Source of the DNA: an uncultured Duncaniella sp.
GTDB lineage: Bacteria > Bacteroidota > Bacteroidia > Bacteroidales > Muribaculaceae
Length of the DNA stretch: 64,000 bases
Assembly (NCBI RefSeq): GCF_910577345.1
Contig: NZ_CAJTMT010000009.1
Coordinates: 45,912 to 109,911 of the forward strand
Direction of reading: 5' to 3'
Shown here: in pieces, positions 1 to 8,073 of the stretch
How the letters are laid out: each line of letters opens with the position of its first letter
How positions within the stretch are numbered: position 1 is the stretch's first letter
The notes under the pieces: model-generated
What the model was told of the DNA's origin: nothing
Seen by the model: only the letters and a program-made list of their open reading frames with translations
Database searches by the model: none
Position numbers and translations under genes: made by a program

Positions 1-2649
1 ATCGCGGCTCTGGGCCTCACGCTCCGTCCCGGCAACGACTATACCCTTGACCTCGGCCCCTACCTCAATGCCGAGCAGAACAGCGTCACGCTTACCGTGG
101 CCAACGCCCACGGCAAGCGAAGGACCTTCAGTATGACGGTACAGACTGTGGAACTGAGCATCGGTTTTGGCGGAAGCTTCGACGAGACAGTTCTAAGGGC
201 TTCCGATTGGGAACTCCCTGTGCTCTGCAACGGCGTGGAGGCGCAGGTGCATCTGGCCATCGACGGCACGGAGCGGGCGACTGCATCGGTCCATAACTCC
301 TCGGTGACGTTCCGCGTCGACAGCGACGGGGCGCTCAACGCCGGGGCGCACACCCTTGAGGTGTATGCTGAGAACGCGGCCTTCGGTCTGCGCACCCCCA
401 CTATCACCGCAGCCTTCATCAAAGGCGGTCTCTACGTTCCTACAATCTGCATAGGCAAGGACGCTGATACCGAGGCGAAGCTATACGCCACGGCTTCCGT
501 CCCTTACTTCTTCCATTACCCCACGGCCACGACAGGCACGGAGGTTAGGATAACAGCCCGTATACTCGGTGCAGATGGAGGGGTGCTACGCAGCGGCATA
601 AGCCAGACAGTGTTCATGCCGAAGGATGGCGAGAGCGGATTGCAGACGCTGCATATCGCACTCAGCGAGGCTTCCTATCTCCAAAGCGGCAACATACGCG
701 TGGAGCTGACATGCGGCACCGCCACGGCCACGCACCCCATACGCATCACTGACCCCGGTGTCAACCTCTCTCCGGCTGCTGAATGTAAGATTCATCTTGC
801 GGCTGCCGGACGCAGCAATGCGGATTCCGACGCTCAGAACTGGAGCAGCGAATACCAGGGACAGACGACTTGCACTGTGGAGCGGTCGGCGAACTTCCGT
901 CTGTCCGGAGGCGCGGGCTTCACGGGAAGTTCCTTCCTGATACCCGCGGGACGTAAAATAACCCTACTTGGTTCACTGCCATTCTCACGTGACTTCGGGG
1001 CCAACGCCGCTGATGTTGGCAACCGCACAGGCAAGACAATCGAATTTGAATTTGCCACGCGCAACTGCACGGACTCCTCAGCCAAGGTTATCGAATGCCT
1101 CAACGGCGCGACAGGCTTCACCATCAACGCCGACGGCATGGAGCTGCACACCACTGCGGGAAGCGTCCGCACGATATGGGACGACGAGACCCGTCTGCGC
1201 GTGGGCATAGTGATCGAGGGTACTACCCGCCACTGCGTCAACAAGACAGTGAGCGGGCAGACCGAGCTGGACGCCAATATAGCGTACATATACGTCAACG
1301 GTGTGCCGGTGCGCATCATGGACTATCAGCGTGCCTCCTGGAAGCAGGGCGCACCGCAGGATATAGTGATAGGCTCGGACGAGTGCGATGTGGAGCTGTA
1401 CTCGGTGCGCGTCTACGACAAGGCCCTCTCCACGGCGCAGATGATAGGCAACTACGCCTATGACACCCCGGACGCCGACGAGAAGATAGCCATCGCCCGG
1501 CGCAACGACATACTCAACTCCTATGGTGAGGTCGACTTCGCTAAGGTGCGTGAGGCCCTGCCGGACACTCCCTACAAGATTTGGGAAATTGCCACCATGC
1601 CCACCGGAAAGAAGGACTGGCAGAAGGCGTCGACGGAGTTCGTTAACCCGGGGTGGAACCCCTCGGAGGACAATCTGGCCAACGCATCGTTCGTATGCAC
1701 GGACCATGACATAGCCCTCGACGGTACATCGTCCCTGAGTTATCCGGATCCATACAAGAACTGGGCTAACAAATACGGAAAGGGACGGTGGAGCGTCACC
1801 GTAGGCGACAAGCTTATTACCATAACCGGATATTCCATCACGGACGGCATCGACGGGGAGGAGACGGAGTTTGTCGACAAAGTTAACTTCGCATCCTCGG
1901 AAGGCATCTTCAACATCCTCGCGGCCAATGCCTATCAGCACATACTATTAGGCGTGGCCAATTCCTACCCTTCTATACTCACGCCCATGCAGGCCTCCCA
2001 ACAGTCGGTAGGCGACATTACCTACCGCCAGAGCCTGTCGGGTTATCCGGAAGTAGGATGGCTACGCGAGTACACCAACGGCGTGCCGACGGTGCGCTTC
2101 CTCTCGGTCTACAACTTCGTCAACAACAAGTACAGCGGAAGCCCCTACGGGGCCACCGTGGCCAACGGCACGGAAATGTGGGAGGTGGAGGACAACATCA
2201 ACTTCTTTATGGAGAACTGCCTCGAAGGTGAATGGAAGGACGGGGCGTGGTCGGACCTGCTATCCACGCTCTACTATGCCCGCTACCCGAAGGAAACGGA
2301 TGGAGCAGACACCGGCAAAGCCTCCAATGCCGAGGGTGTGGCCGCCGCCAACTCACAGAGCCGCCACCTGCGCGCCTTCCATAACTTCATACAGGGGTGT
2401 AACCCCGCCGTGGCTGACCGCTACAGGGCGAAGAACGGCGAGTACCGTCCCCTTGACACCCCGGTAACATACGGCTCGGTGCGCTACACGCATGACACCC
2501 CGGACTACCGCGTGGCCCGCTTCCGCGCCGAGGGTGAACAGTGGCTCGACAAGGCAAGCGCGATGTTTTACTTCCTTTTCTTCGACGCCTTCATAGGCAA
2601 GGATTCATTTGACAAGAATATGACCATAACTCTGACTAAAGAAGTATGA
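1..2649 (+). CDS. Phage tail protein with LamG-like domain (5' end outside window)
   Basis: The reading frame is open from the first base, so the true start lies upstream; the GTG at 97 is internal. About 882 residues are visible. Residues of roughly 255-500 form a concanavalin/LamG-like jelly roll, with the typical closing segment DVELYSVRVYDKALS near base 1390-1440. The C-terminal third ends in FYFLFFDAFIGKDSFDKNM, a segment found in large tail or adhesin proteins of Bacteroidales phages. It is probably a virion surface protein that binds glycans; that role is inferred from the fold and from the tail genes beside it. The next gene, 142 bases on, seems to continue the same domain architecture, so the two may be halves of a formerly single protein. 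Confidence 0.75.
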   Translation: MAALGLTLRPGNDYTLDLGPYLNAEQNSVTLTVANAHGKRRTFSMTVQTVELSIGFGGSFDETVLRASDWELPVLCNGVEAQVHLAIDGTERATASVHNSSVTFRVDSDGALNAGAHTLEVYAENAAFGLRTPTITAAFIKGGLYVPTICIGKDADTEAKLYATASVPYFFHYPTATTGTEVRITARILGADGGVLRSGISQTVFMPKDGESGLQTLHIALSEASYLQSGNIRVELTCGTATATHPIRITDPGVNLSPAAECKIHLAAAGRSNADSDAQNWSSEYQGQTTCTVERSANFRLSGGAGFTGSSFLIPAGRKITLLGSLPFSRDFGANAADVGNRTGKTIEFEFATRNCTDSSAKVIECLNGATGFTINADGMELHTTAGSVRTIWDDETRLRVGIVIEGTTRHCVNKTVSGQTELDANIAYIYVNGVPVRIMDYQRASWKQGAPQDIVIGSDECDVELYSVRVYDKALSTAQMIGNYAYDTPDADEKIAIARRNDILNSYGEVDFAKVREALPDTPYKIWEIATMPTGKKDWQKASTEFVNPGWNPSEDNLANASFVCTDHDIALDGTSSLSYPDPYKNWANKYGKGRWSVTVGDKLITITGYSITDGIDGEETEFVDKVNFASSEGIFNILAANAYQHILLGVANSYPSILTPMQASQQSVGDITYRQSLSGYPEVGWLREYTNGVPTVRFLSVYNFVNNKYSGSPYGATVANGTEMWEVEDNINFFMENCLEGEWKDGAWSDLLSTLYYARYPKETDGADTGKASNAEGVAAANSQSRHLRAFHNFIQGCNPAVADRYRAKNGEYRPLDTPVTYGSVRYTHDTPDYRVARFRAEGEQWLDKASAMFYFLFFDAFIGKDSFDKNMTITLTKEV

Positions 2650-2791
2650 TTGAGTATAGAGGTTAAAGTATAGAGTATAGATAATGGTTTTGAGTTGTAA
2701 GTTTTCAGTTTTTAGAGGCTGACAACTATCAACTCAAAACTGACAACTTACAACTCAAAACTCACAACAGACAACTAAAAAACTGACCAAT
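2650..2791. repeat. Low-complexity intergenic repeat in the prophage
   Basis: This gap holds AGTATAGAGTATAGA at 2667-2681 followed by about 80 bases of reshuffled words such as GAGTTGTAAG, CAACTCAAAACTGACAA and inverted versions of them. The first motif recurs exactly at 47750-47764 in the host chromosome. The second kind of wording resembles the stretch at 41745-41820. No gene is seen. Confidence 0.6.
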
Positions 2792-5413
2792 ATGGCTTAC
2801 AACAATACACTGCCGAATGACGGCTTTATAGCGAGGTTCTTTCAGCGCGACTCCGATACGCTTGCCGGATGGGACAATGTGGGCGTGCTGATGTACAAGA
2901 TATTCCATGAATGGGGCGACTCCTACGATCCCGCCTCCGGACAGACCGGGCGCATACTCGGCGAGAAGTACGATGCGGCCACTGACTCCTTTGTTCCTGA
3001 CTGCACCGTGGGTGAGCCTGTGTACAACGGGCGCCTCTCGGGCCTGTGGGAGTGCGTGAGCCGTGCCTGGGGCAGCGACCTCGGGGCCATGTGGCGCGCC
3101 ATGCGTGCCGCCGGTCTCAACTTCGATTATGTGTGGGGGCTGTATCAGAAGTTCCGCACGCAGTGGTGCGAGGCCCTGTATGCGGCGGACGCGATGGGCT
3201 ACGCCAACACCGGGCGCTTCGACATGGCCTACGGCGACAAGAGCGAGGCCATGCGCCACATACTCAAAGCTCGCTTCCGCTACCTCGATTCCAAGTACGG
3301 GGCCGACACGTCGACACCGTTTGTGATGTCGCTCTCCGGTGCTGGAAAGGGTGTGGCACTGCGCTACTACTGCCCGCTGTACGGTTCGCTCAACTGGGGA
3401 TCGGCGGCGGCATCGGAGCCACAGCGAGCCATTACCCCGGGCGAGGCTGTATACTTCCCGAGTCCGGGCGTGACGTTCAACGACACCACATTCACCCTCT
3501 ACAACGCCGACCTGATCACGGAGATAAGCACCTATGCCGAGCAGCCCGACGGCTCGAAGGTGGAGGGTGGATTGCAGGACGTGGCCACCACACTCTATAT
3601 CCGTACAGGCGAGAACAATCTGCGCCGTCTCAAATCGCTCGTGTTGGACTATTCGGACCGTGCGGCAAACACGTCGCTCGGAAGCAATGTGCTGACTATA
3701 GCGAAGAACTCTGTAGCCATGCGCCGTTTCACGGTGCGCAACTGTCCCAACGTCACGGGCGATGCGGAATTCATATCGCAGGTGATTGCAGAGATTGATC
3801 TGCGCGGTACGGGGGTCGGCAAGGTTACGGTGCCGGATACGGACACACTCACGGCCATACGCATCAGCAAGCCCCGCGAGCTGCGTTACGAGAACCTCGG
3901 AGGACTTGCCGAGCTGACCGTGGAGGACACTTCGGTGTTAACAGCTATGGTGCTGAAAGGCTGCCCCAAGCTGAACTACCGCGGACTGCTGAAGACCGCT
4001 CTTGTCGGTGATACCCTTCAGTTGGTGGAACTCGACAATGTGAACTTCACTGACTTCACCGCACGGCAGGTGGAGAAGCTTGCCGACATGGGCGCGAAGC
4101 TCACGGGAGCGATAGCCCTTCCGGCATCGGAAAGGATGACGTTCGCCCTCAAGCAGAAATGCCTCAAAGCATGGGGCAACATCGACTCGCCCGATAACCC
4201 TCTGCATATAAGCTACAGCAAGGTCACGGTGGACTACGTGCGCATAGCCGGAGCCGGGTACTTGTCCGAGCCGGGCAAGACTTATCGGCTGACGGTTATC
4301 TCCGACAACCCCAACGCCAATGACTTCACCTCGATAGAATGGGAGATGGAGGCCAACCCCTACGCCACTATCGACACGGCCACGGGAGTGGTGACGCTCA
4401 CGTCGGTAGGCACGGAGGAGGCCTCACCTACGGCACAGGTGACAGTGAGGGTGCATCGCACGGACGGCTCTGTACTCGAGAGAAGCACCACGGTAGGATT
4501 CTACGCCCGCACGCCGAGGATAGGTGACTACGTCTATGCCGACGGCACAATCAGCAATATCCGCGACGAGAGCAGGACTGTAGTGGCTATATTCTGGCGC
4601 GAGCAAACATACAATGGCCGCAAGTACCGCTTCGGTTTCGCCCCTAAAGCGATAAGCGGGAATGTGGCATGGGGCGCGGAAAGACAGTTGAGCGCTATTC
4701 CAACATCTGACGTGGACATGACCGACATTCAGGGCATTCCAAACTGTGCGTTTAATGCAGCAGCTCCCGCAGCTGACAAGCTCGTGGACGAGAATCAGTC
4801 TGACGGATGGATGGTGTATGCCGAGACTGCATTGCTGCGCAATGGCATGTGTGTGGCCGACACCGATGCGCAAAGCTACAACGAGGGTGACATCATCCCT
4901 CTTGGTATGCGCGAGACGTGGAAGATCATCAAGACCCGCAACGAGGTCCTGCGACACGACACCGTGCAGCTCCCACAACCGGTGTCCCACGACGGCACCA
5001 GCGAACTCGATGACCTCAAGGCCCTGATAACTGCTGCCGATACGACACCGGGCAATGCTTACCGCTACTACTATCCCGCAGCCTCATACGCATACGCCTA
5101 CGAGCCTACGGGACTGAAGGAAGGTGAAGTGCTCGCCGACTGCTTCAAGGCGCACAGATGGTTCCTGCCTACTCCGGGAGATATGCAGATGATGCTCTAT
5201 TCGTTGCTCGAGAAGGACGCTGACGCATACGTCTCGGCGGTGGCTAACGGTGACATCGCTTTGTCAGGATACGCACACACTACCGGAGAACATAGTGGCG
5301 CAGGCGCTTGCTATAAAGTCAACACAACTAATAGAAAAATCTATGATGCTCAGTACAATAATTATTTCAAATCAAATGTTAACACATCGTCTTATGTAAT
5401 GGTGGTATTCTAA
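2792..5413 (+). CDS. Phage tail fibre/adhesin with switchable C-type-lectin-like C-terminus
   Basis: This 873-residue protein begins with a segment (LAGWDNVGVLMYKIFHEWGD) typical of Bacteroidales phage tail proteins. It continues with an irregular leucine-rich region (about residues 270-440), an Ig/BACON-like domain (about 490-575), and a C-terminal domain with HRWFLPTPGDMQ followed by GEHSGAGACYKV and a final VVF. That last part resembles the Fib_succ_major/DUF1566 C-type-lectin fold, also used by variable proteins of diversity-generating retroelements. The last 44 codons, from 5282, have two silent counterparts on the opposite strand just downstream. The protein is likely the receptor-binding subunit (inferred). 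The following DUF4376 gene could help its assembly. Confidence 0.75.
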   Translation: MAYNNTLPNDGFIARFFQRDSDTLAGWDNVGVLMYKIFHEWGDSYDPASGQTGRILGEKYDAATDSFVPDCTVGEPVYNGRLSGLWECVSRAWGSDLGAMWRAMRAAGLNFDYVWGLYQKFRTQWCEALYAADAMGYANTGRFDMAYGDKSEAMRHILKARFRYLDSKYGADTSTPFVMSLSGAGKGVALRYYCPLYGSLNWGSAAASEPQRAITPGEAVYFPSPGVTFNDTTFTLYNADLITEISTYAEQPDGSKVEGGLQDVATTLYIRTGENNLRRLKSLVLDYSDRAANTSLGSNVLTIAKNSVAMRRFTVRNCPNVTGDAEFISQVIAEIDLRGTGVGKVTVPDTDTLTAIRISKPRELRYENLGGLAELTVEDTSVLTAMVLKGCPKLNYRGLLKTALVGDTLQLVELDNVNFTDFTARQVEKLADMGAKLTGAIALPASERMTFALKQKCLKAWGNIDSPDNPLHISYSKVTVDYVRIAGAGYLSEPGKTYRLTVISDNPNANDFTSIEWEMEANPYATIDTATGVVTLTSVGTEEASPTAQVTVRVHRTDGSVLERSTTVGFYARTPRIGDYVYADGTISNIRDESRTVVAIFWREQTYNGRKYRFGFAPKAISGNVAWGAERQLSAIPTSDVDMTDIQGIPNCAFNAAAPAADKLVDENQSDGWMVYAETALLRNGMCVADTDAQSYNEGDIIPLGMRETWKIIKTRNEVLRHDTVQLPQPVSHDGTSELDDLKALITAADTTPGNAYRYYYPAASYAYAYEPTGLKEGEVLADCFKAHRWFLPTPGDMQMMLYSLLEKDADAYVSAVANGDIALSGYAHTTGEHSGAGACYKVNTTNRKIYDAQYNNYFKSNVNTSSYVMVVF
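5283..5289 (+). other. Putative recombination core CCGGAGA, expressed copy
   Basis: CCGGAGA sits inside codons ACC GGA GAA of the tail fibre gene. The similarity to the two inverted copies extends to CCGGAGAACATAGT (13 of 14 with the first silent copy, 12 of 14 with the second). The codon phase is the same in all three, so a crossover here would preserve the frame. It could instead be conserved protein-coding sequence used for homologous exchange. Confidence 0.5.
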
Positions 5414-5430
5414 AATTCCACCATTACATA
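5393..5430. repeat. Inverted repeat where two alternative C-termini meet
   Basis: TATGTAATGGTGG at 5393-5405 is perfectly inverted at 5418-5430. It arises because the expressed tail and silent cassette B both encode YVMV near their ends and run tail to tail. Their stop codons (TAA at 5411-5413 on plus, TAG at 5412-5410 on minus) overlap. The hairpin might also act as a weak bidirectional terminator. Confidence 0.8.
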
Positions 5431-5552
5431 CACATGGGTACTTCCTTGGCTTGTTACATTTTTGGTATGTTTGAATGTTTCATAAGAATAAGAGATATAT
5501 CTCCCGGAAGTGGAGACTCGATAGCAAACGGACGCATTACTATGCTCTCCGG
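5410..5552 (-). other. Silent C-terminal cassette B of the tail fibre
   Basis: Read on the minus strand from the core at 5552-5546, this start-less reading frame gives SGEHSNASVCYRV, then about 34 divergent residues, ending HVYVMVEF and stop. It aligns end to end with the expressed tail (TGEHSGAGACYKV ... YVMVVF) but differs through the middle. It has no start codon or ribosome binding site of its own, so it is only useful if recombined onto the gene. Inversion between 5283-5289 and 5546-5552 would place it in frame. Translation was done by hand. Confidence 0.8.
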
Positions 5553-5559
5553 ATATGGG

Positions 5560-5699
5560 TTAGAATACGACTAATGGCAAAACACTGATTACAGTTCCAA
5601 ATCGGCTATAGAAAGCCTTCGTGTTTGCCTCATAAGAATTTGAAACAACGGCTCGATCTACCAAACCGACCTTATAACAGATAGCACCATATTCTCCGG
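5560..5699 (-). other. Silent C-terminal cassette C of the tail fibre
   Basis: On the minus strand from the core at 5699-5693 the frame gives SGEYGAICYKVGLVDRA, a divergent middle, then VLPLVVF and a TAA at 5562-5560. It lies head to tail with cassette B, only 7 bases before B's core. Like B it lacks a start codon; a TAG stop precedes it in frame. Inversion between 5283-5289 and 5693-5699 would fuse it to the tail fibre gene in frame. Confidence 0.8.
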
Positions 5700-5750
5700 A
5701 CATACTCAAATTTAAGCCAATTATTAACTACCATAATCTGTTTAAAATCA

Positions 5751-6317
5751 ATGAAAACAACAGCAAAGCAAACAGGCGTATACTACGGAATGTATGTCTA
5801 CGCCATCGAGGCCGATAACGGTCAGCGTGTAGAGCTGCCCCCTTCGGTTGAACCGACCATCGAGGGACTTGCCGGACTGCTCGACAGCGACAAGGAATGG
5901 GGAACGGATGCTGACCGCGCAATCGTGGAAACCCACCTCACGGCACTCATGCGCGAGGCGAAGCTGAAGGAAATTGAAGCATACGACTCCAGTCTGGCTG
6001 TCAACTCGTTCAGCCTCGACGGCATGGACGTATGGCTCGACTTCGAGCTGAGGAGCAAGCTACGCTCCCGTTTGCCGGTGGAAGAGGCTGCTGGGCGCGA
6101 CACCACTACGCTATGGCTCGGTACTCATTCCTTCACTCTGCCCGTGAAGCTCGCCTCTGCATTGCTCGCAAGGATTGAACTTTATGCGGCGGACTGCTTC
6201 GACGTTACCTCCGCCCATAAAGCCGCGGTGGAGGCTCTTGACACCCGCGAGGCCATCGAGGCATACGATCACACTACCGGTTATCCCGAACGGCTCACCG
6301 TAAGCACGCAGCAATGA
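5751..6317 (+). CDS. DUF4376-like phage protein
   Basis: This 188-residue protein has a C-terminal two-thirds typical of DUF4376, a domain common in Bacteroidales phage tail modules. Signs are AVNSFSLDGMDVWLD, AAGRDTTTLWLG, ARIELYAADCFDVT and AHKAAVEAL, then a GYPERL tail. Its biochemical role is not established; its usual place next to fibre genes suggests fibre assembly or a structural role (inferred). It starts just past the silent cassettes, so it stays outside any inversion of 5283-5699. Its last bases overlap the next start by 4 (ATGA). Confidence 0.7.
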   Translation: MKTTAKQTGVYYGMYVYAIEADNGQRVELPPSVEPTIEGLAGLLDSDKEWGTDADRAIVETHLTALMREAKLKEIEAYDSSLAVNSFSLDGMDVWLDFELRSKLRSRLPVEEAAGRDTTTLWLGTHSFTLPVKLASALLARIELYAADCFDVTSAHKAAVEALDTREAIEAYDHTTGYPERLTVSTQQ

Positions 6318-6595
6318 GCCGGGGTTGCGGATGTGAGCGCGGTGTGCTGAGATACATAAAGCCTCCATACGCGCGATTGTTCTATCCGGCATGTTGCATC
6401 CACGATGATGATTATGACCGTGGAGGCGACAATGAAACAAGGAAAACTGCTGACCGCCGTCTATTCCGCAACTGCATGAAGATAGCCACCGGCTTGCAGT
6501 TCTCACCATGGAAATCCACATGGCTGACGCTCATCGCACTGCTATACTACGTCTCGGTAAGGATCTTTGGCCGGTTCTATTTCCATGCCGTCTGA
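6314..6595 (+). CDS. Small phage protein with phospholipase A2-like motif
   Basis: The 93-residue protein is cysteine-rich at its N-terminus and carries PACCIHDDDYDRGG followed by ADRRLFRNCM. The CCxxHDxxY arrangement matches the calcium-dependent phospholipase A2 active-site helix, with histidine-aspartate as the expected dyad and a second helix bearing D and C as in that fold. The C-terminal third (TWLTLIALLYYVSVRIFG) looks like one membrane helix. Its start overlaps the DUF4376 stop, suggesting translational coupling. It sits directly before the lysis genes, so a role in membrane disruption at lysis is possible but unproven. Confidence 0.6.
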   Translation: MSRGCGCERGVLRYIKPPYARLFYPACCIHDDDYDRGGDNETRKTADRRLFRNCMKIATGLQFSPWKSTWLTLIALLYYVSVRIFGRFYFHAV

Positions 6596-6700
6596 CGGAC
6601 AACATGGAAAGCCCCCGCGCATCGCTGCACGAGGGTCCTGAATCTAAGCTTTGAATTTGCAACGCAAAATTAGTAATAACCAATCAGAACAGCAAAAGAA

Positions 6701-6988
6701 ATGAAACATTTGAAAGAGGAATTCGACAAGCTGACCATTAAGGATGTGCTTGTCTATTCGCTGGCCATCGTCAGCATCGTGGCGGCGTTCGTGCTTCTGT
6801 TCCTCGGACTGTTCATCCCTCCCGAAGGTGAAATCCATGATTCAGTCCTCACGGCCTACGGACTCACATTGCTGTTTGTCGGGTCGTTGCTCGGCATATC
6901 AATGCGCATCGAGAGCGAACTCAACAAATTCAAATCATCCATCACAGAGCGTGTCGACGCTCTCACAAGAAAGGAGGCAACCGCATGA
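6701..6988 (+). CDS. Holin-like small membrane protein
   Basis: Ninety-five residues with two predicted membrane helices (about 17-40 and 50-68) separated by the short loop IPPEGEIHDS, flanked by charged ends. Size, topology and position immediately before an M15 endolysin gene (4-base overlap at 6985) fit a phage holin, which would permeabilise the inner membrane. No sequence-specific holin signature is visible, so the assignment rests on topology and context. A small phage membrane protein of other function is the alternative. Confidence 0.55.
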   Translation: MKHLKEEFDKLTIKDVLVYSLAIVSIVAAFVLLFLGLFIPPEGEIHDSVLTAYGLTLLFVGSLLGISMRIESELNKFKSSITERVDALTRKEATA

Positions 6989-7440
6989 AGTATTTCACCA
7001 TCACTGAGCTTTGCAAGAGCGCAAGGGCTCAGGAACTGAAGATTGACAACACCCCGACACCGGGCATCCGGCAGAACCTTGAACGTCTCGTGGCCAACAT
7101 CCTCGACCCTCTGAGGGAGGCGTGGGGCGGACCGATTGACACGTCGTCGGGCTACCGCTGTCCCAAGCTCAATGCTGTCACCCCGAACGCCTCGAAGACA
7201 TCGCAGCATGTCACCGGTCAGGCAGCGGACATCCGTATCTTCAAACGTGACGCCAACGGACATTATATCCTCGACAAGAAAGGCAACGGCATCGTCGACG
7301 TGGCAGCCAACCGCAGACTCTTCCAGAAGATTCAGGAAATGGGCCTTCCCTTCGACCAGCTCATCGACGAAAGTAACTTCTCGTGGGTGCATGTGAGCTA
7401 TGACCCGAACCGCATGAGACGGCAGATTCTGAAATTATGA
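6985..7440 (+). CDS. M15-family peptidase, phage endolysin
   Basis: This 151-residue protein has the M15 (VanY/D-Ala-D-Ala carboxypeptidase-like) layout: SGYRCPKLN near residue 55, SQHVTGQAADI at 73-83 and WVHVSY at 134-139. The likely zinc ligands are His75, Asp82 and His136. Such enzymes cleave peptides of peptidoglycan. There is no signal peptide, so export would rely on the holin-like product just upstream. Both neighbours overlap it by 4 bases, giving a coupled lysis operon. Confidence 0.85.
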   Translation: MKYFTITELCKSARAQELKIDNTPTPGIRQNLERLVANILDPLREAWGGPIDTSSGYRCPKLNAVTPNASKTSQHVTGQAADIRIFKRDANGHYILDKKGNGIVDVAANRRLFQKIQEMGLPFDQLIDESNFSWVHVSYDPNRMRRQILKL

Positions 7441-7961
7441 CGACACGGAACAACACTCCAATCATCGGCGCAGTCGGGTGGCTGCTCAGCTGCGCCCTCC
7501 TGATGCTCATGGCGCTTGTGGCGGTTTCCTGCTCCGCGCAGAAGGACCTCCACGAGACGGCCACCTCGCAGACGCAGGAGGTCGACACCTCGCTCATCGA
7601 CGAGCGCTCCGACAGGCAGATGGACCGTTGGTGGTGGATGACAGCCACTGGCGACTCACTGCGTGTGAGCTTCCGTGCCGACAGCATCGTGAAGCCCGAC
7701 GGCACTGTCATCCACAATCCGTCAGCCGGAACCACTGTCTCATCCCCGCAGCTCACCGCCTCCGGAGGCGAACAGTCCACCGCGACCGACAGTCTCCACG
7801 CCGAGACATCCCGCTTCATGCAGGCCTCCGACTCCACAGCCATGACCGACAAGCGCGAGTCCGTAGCCGTCACCAAACCACCCGATTATTGGGGATGGCT
7901 GACAGTCGGTCTTGTCCTCGCATCAGCAATACTCCTTTGGCTGAAATACCGGAAGGGATAA
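7437..7961 (+). CDS. Spanin-like lipoprotein with C-terminal membrane anchor
   Basis: The 174-residue protein starts with a hydrophobic signal ending in VAVSC (Cys32, candidate lipidation site; the lipobox is loose). It has a long polar Ser/Thr/Asp-rich middle and a single C-terminal helix, WGWLTVGLVLASAILLWLKY, ending in KYRKG. An N-terminal outer-membrane lipid anchor plus a C-terminal inner-membrane helix is the topology of unimolecular spanins, which fuse the two membranes in the last step of lysis. Its place right after the endolysin (4-base overlap) supports this. Spanins diverge strongly, so topology is the main evidence. Confidence 0.55.
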   Translation: MTTRNNTPIIGAVGWLLSCALLMLMALVAVSCSAQKDLHETATSQTQEVDTSLIDERSDRQMDRWWWMTATGDSLRVSFRADSIVKPDGTVIHNPSAGTTVSSPQLTASGGEQSTATDSLHAETSRFMQASDSTAMTDKRESVAVTKPPDYWGWLTVGLVLASAILLWLKYRKG

Positions 7962-7992
7962 GCATAGTTAATTATATTAGTTAGAAAAGAAG

Positions 7993-8027
7993 CAGCCCGA
8001 TCCGCGACGGACCGGGCTGTCTTTTTT
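7993..8027 (+). terminator. Rho-independent terminator after lysis operon
   Basis: Stem CAGCCCG (7993-7999) pairs with CGGGCTG (8013-8019) and is followed by CTTTTTT. It closes the fibre-to-lysis transcript before the tape measure gene. Confidence 0.85.
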
Positions 8028-8073
8028 GGGGTGGTGCCGGAGGGGTAATTTCGCAACTTAAAGAGTTTTACCT

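Noticed and set aside
586..1941. Long minus-strand open frames inside the LamG-type gene
   Set aside because: They are antisense to a clear protein-coding frame in GC-rich sequence and show repetitive low-likelihood proteins.
3046..3798. 250-codon plus-strand frame inside the tail fibre gene
   Set aside because: It lies in an alternative frame of a better-supported gene and lacks recognisable domains.
5283..5750. Diversity-generating retroelement
   Set aside because: The C-terminal lectin-like fold fits, but the copies differ at all bases rather than at adenines, and no reverse transcriptase or accessory gene lies in the window.
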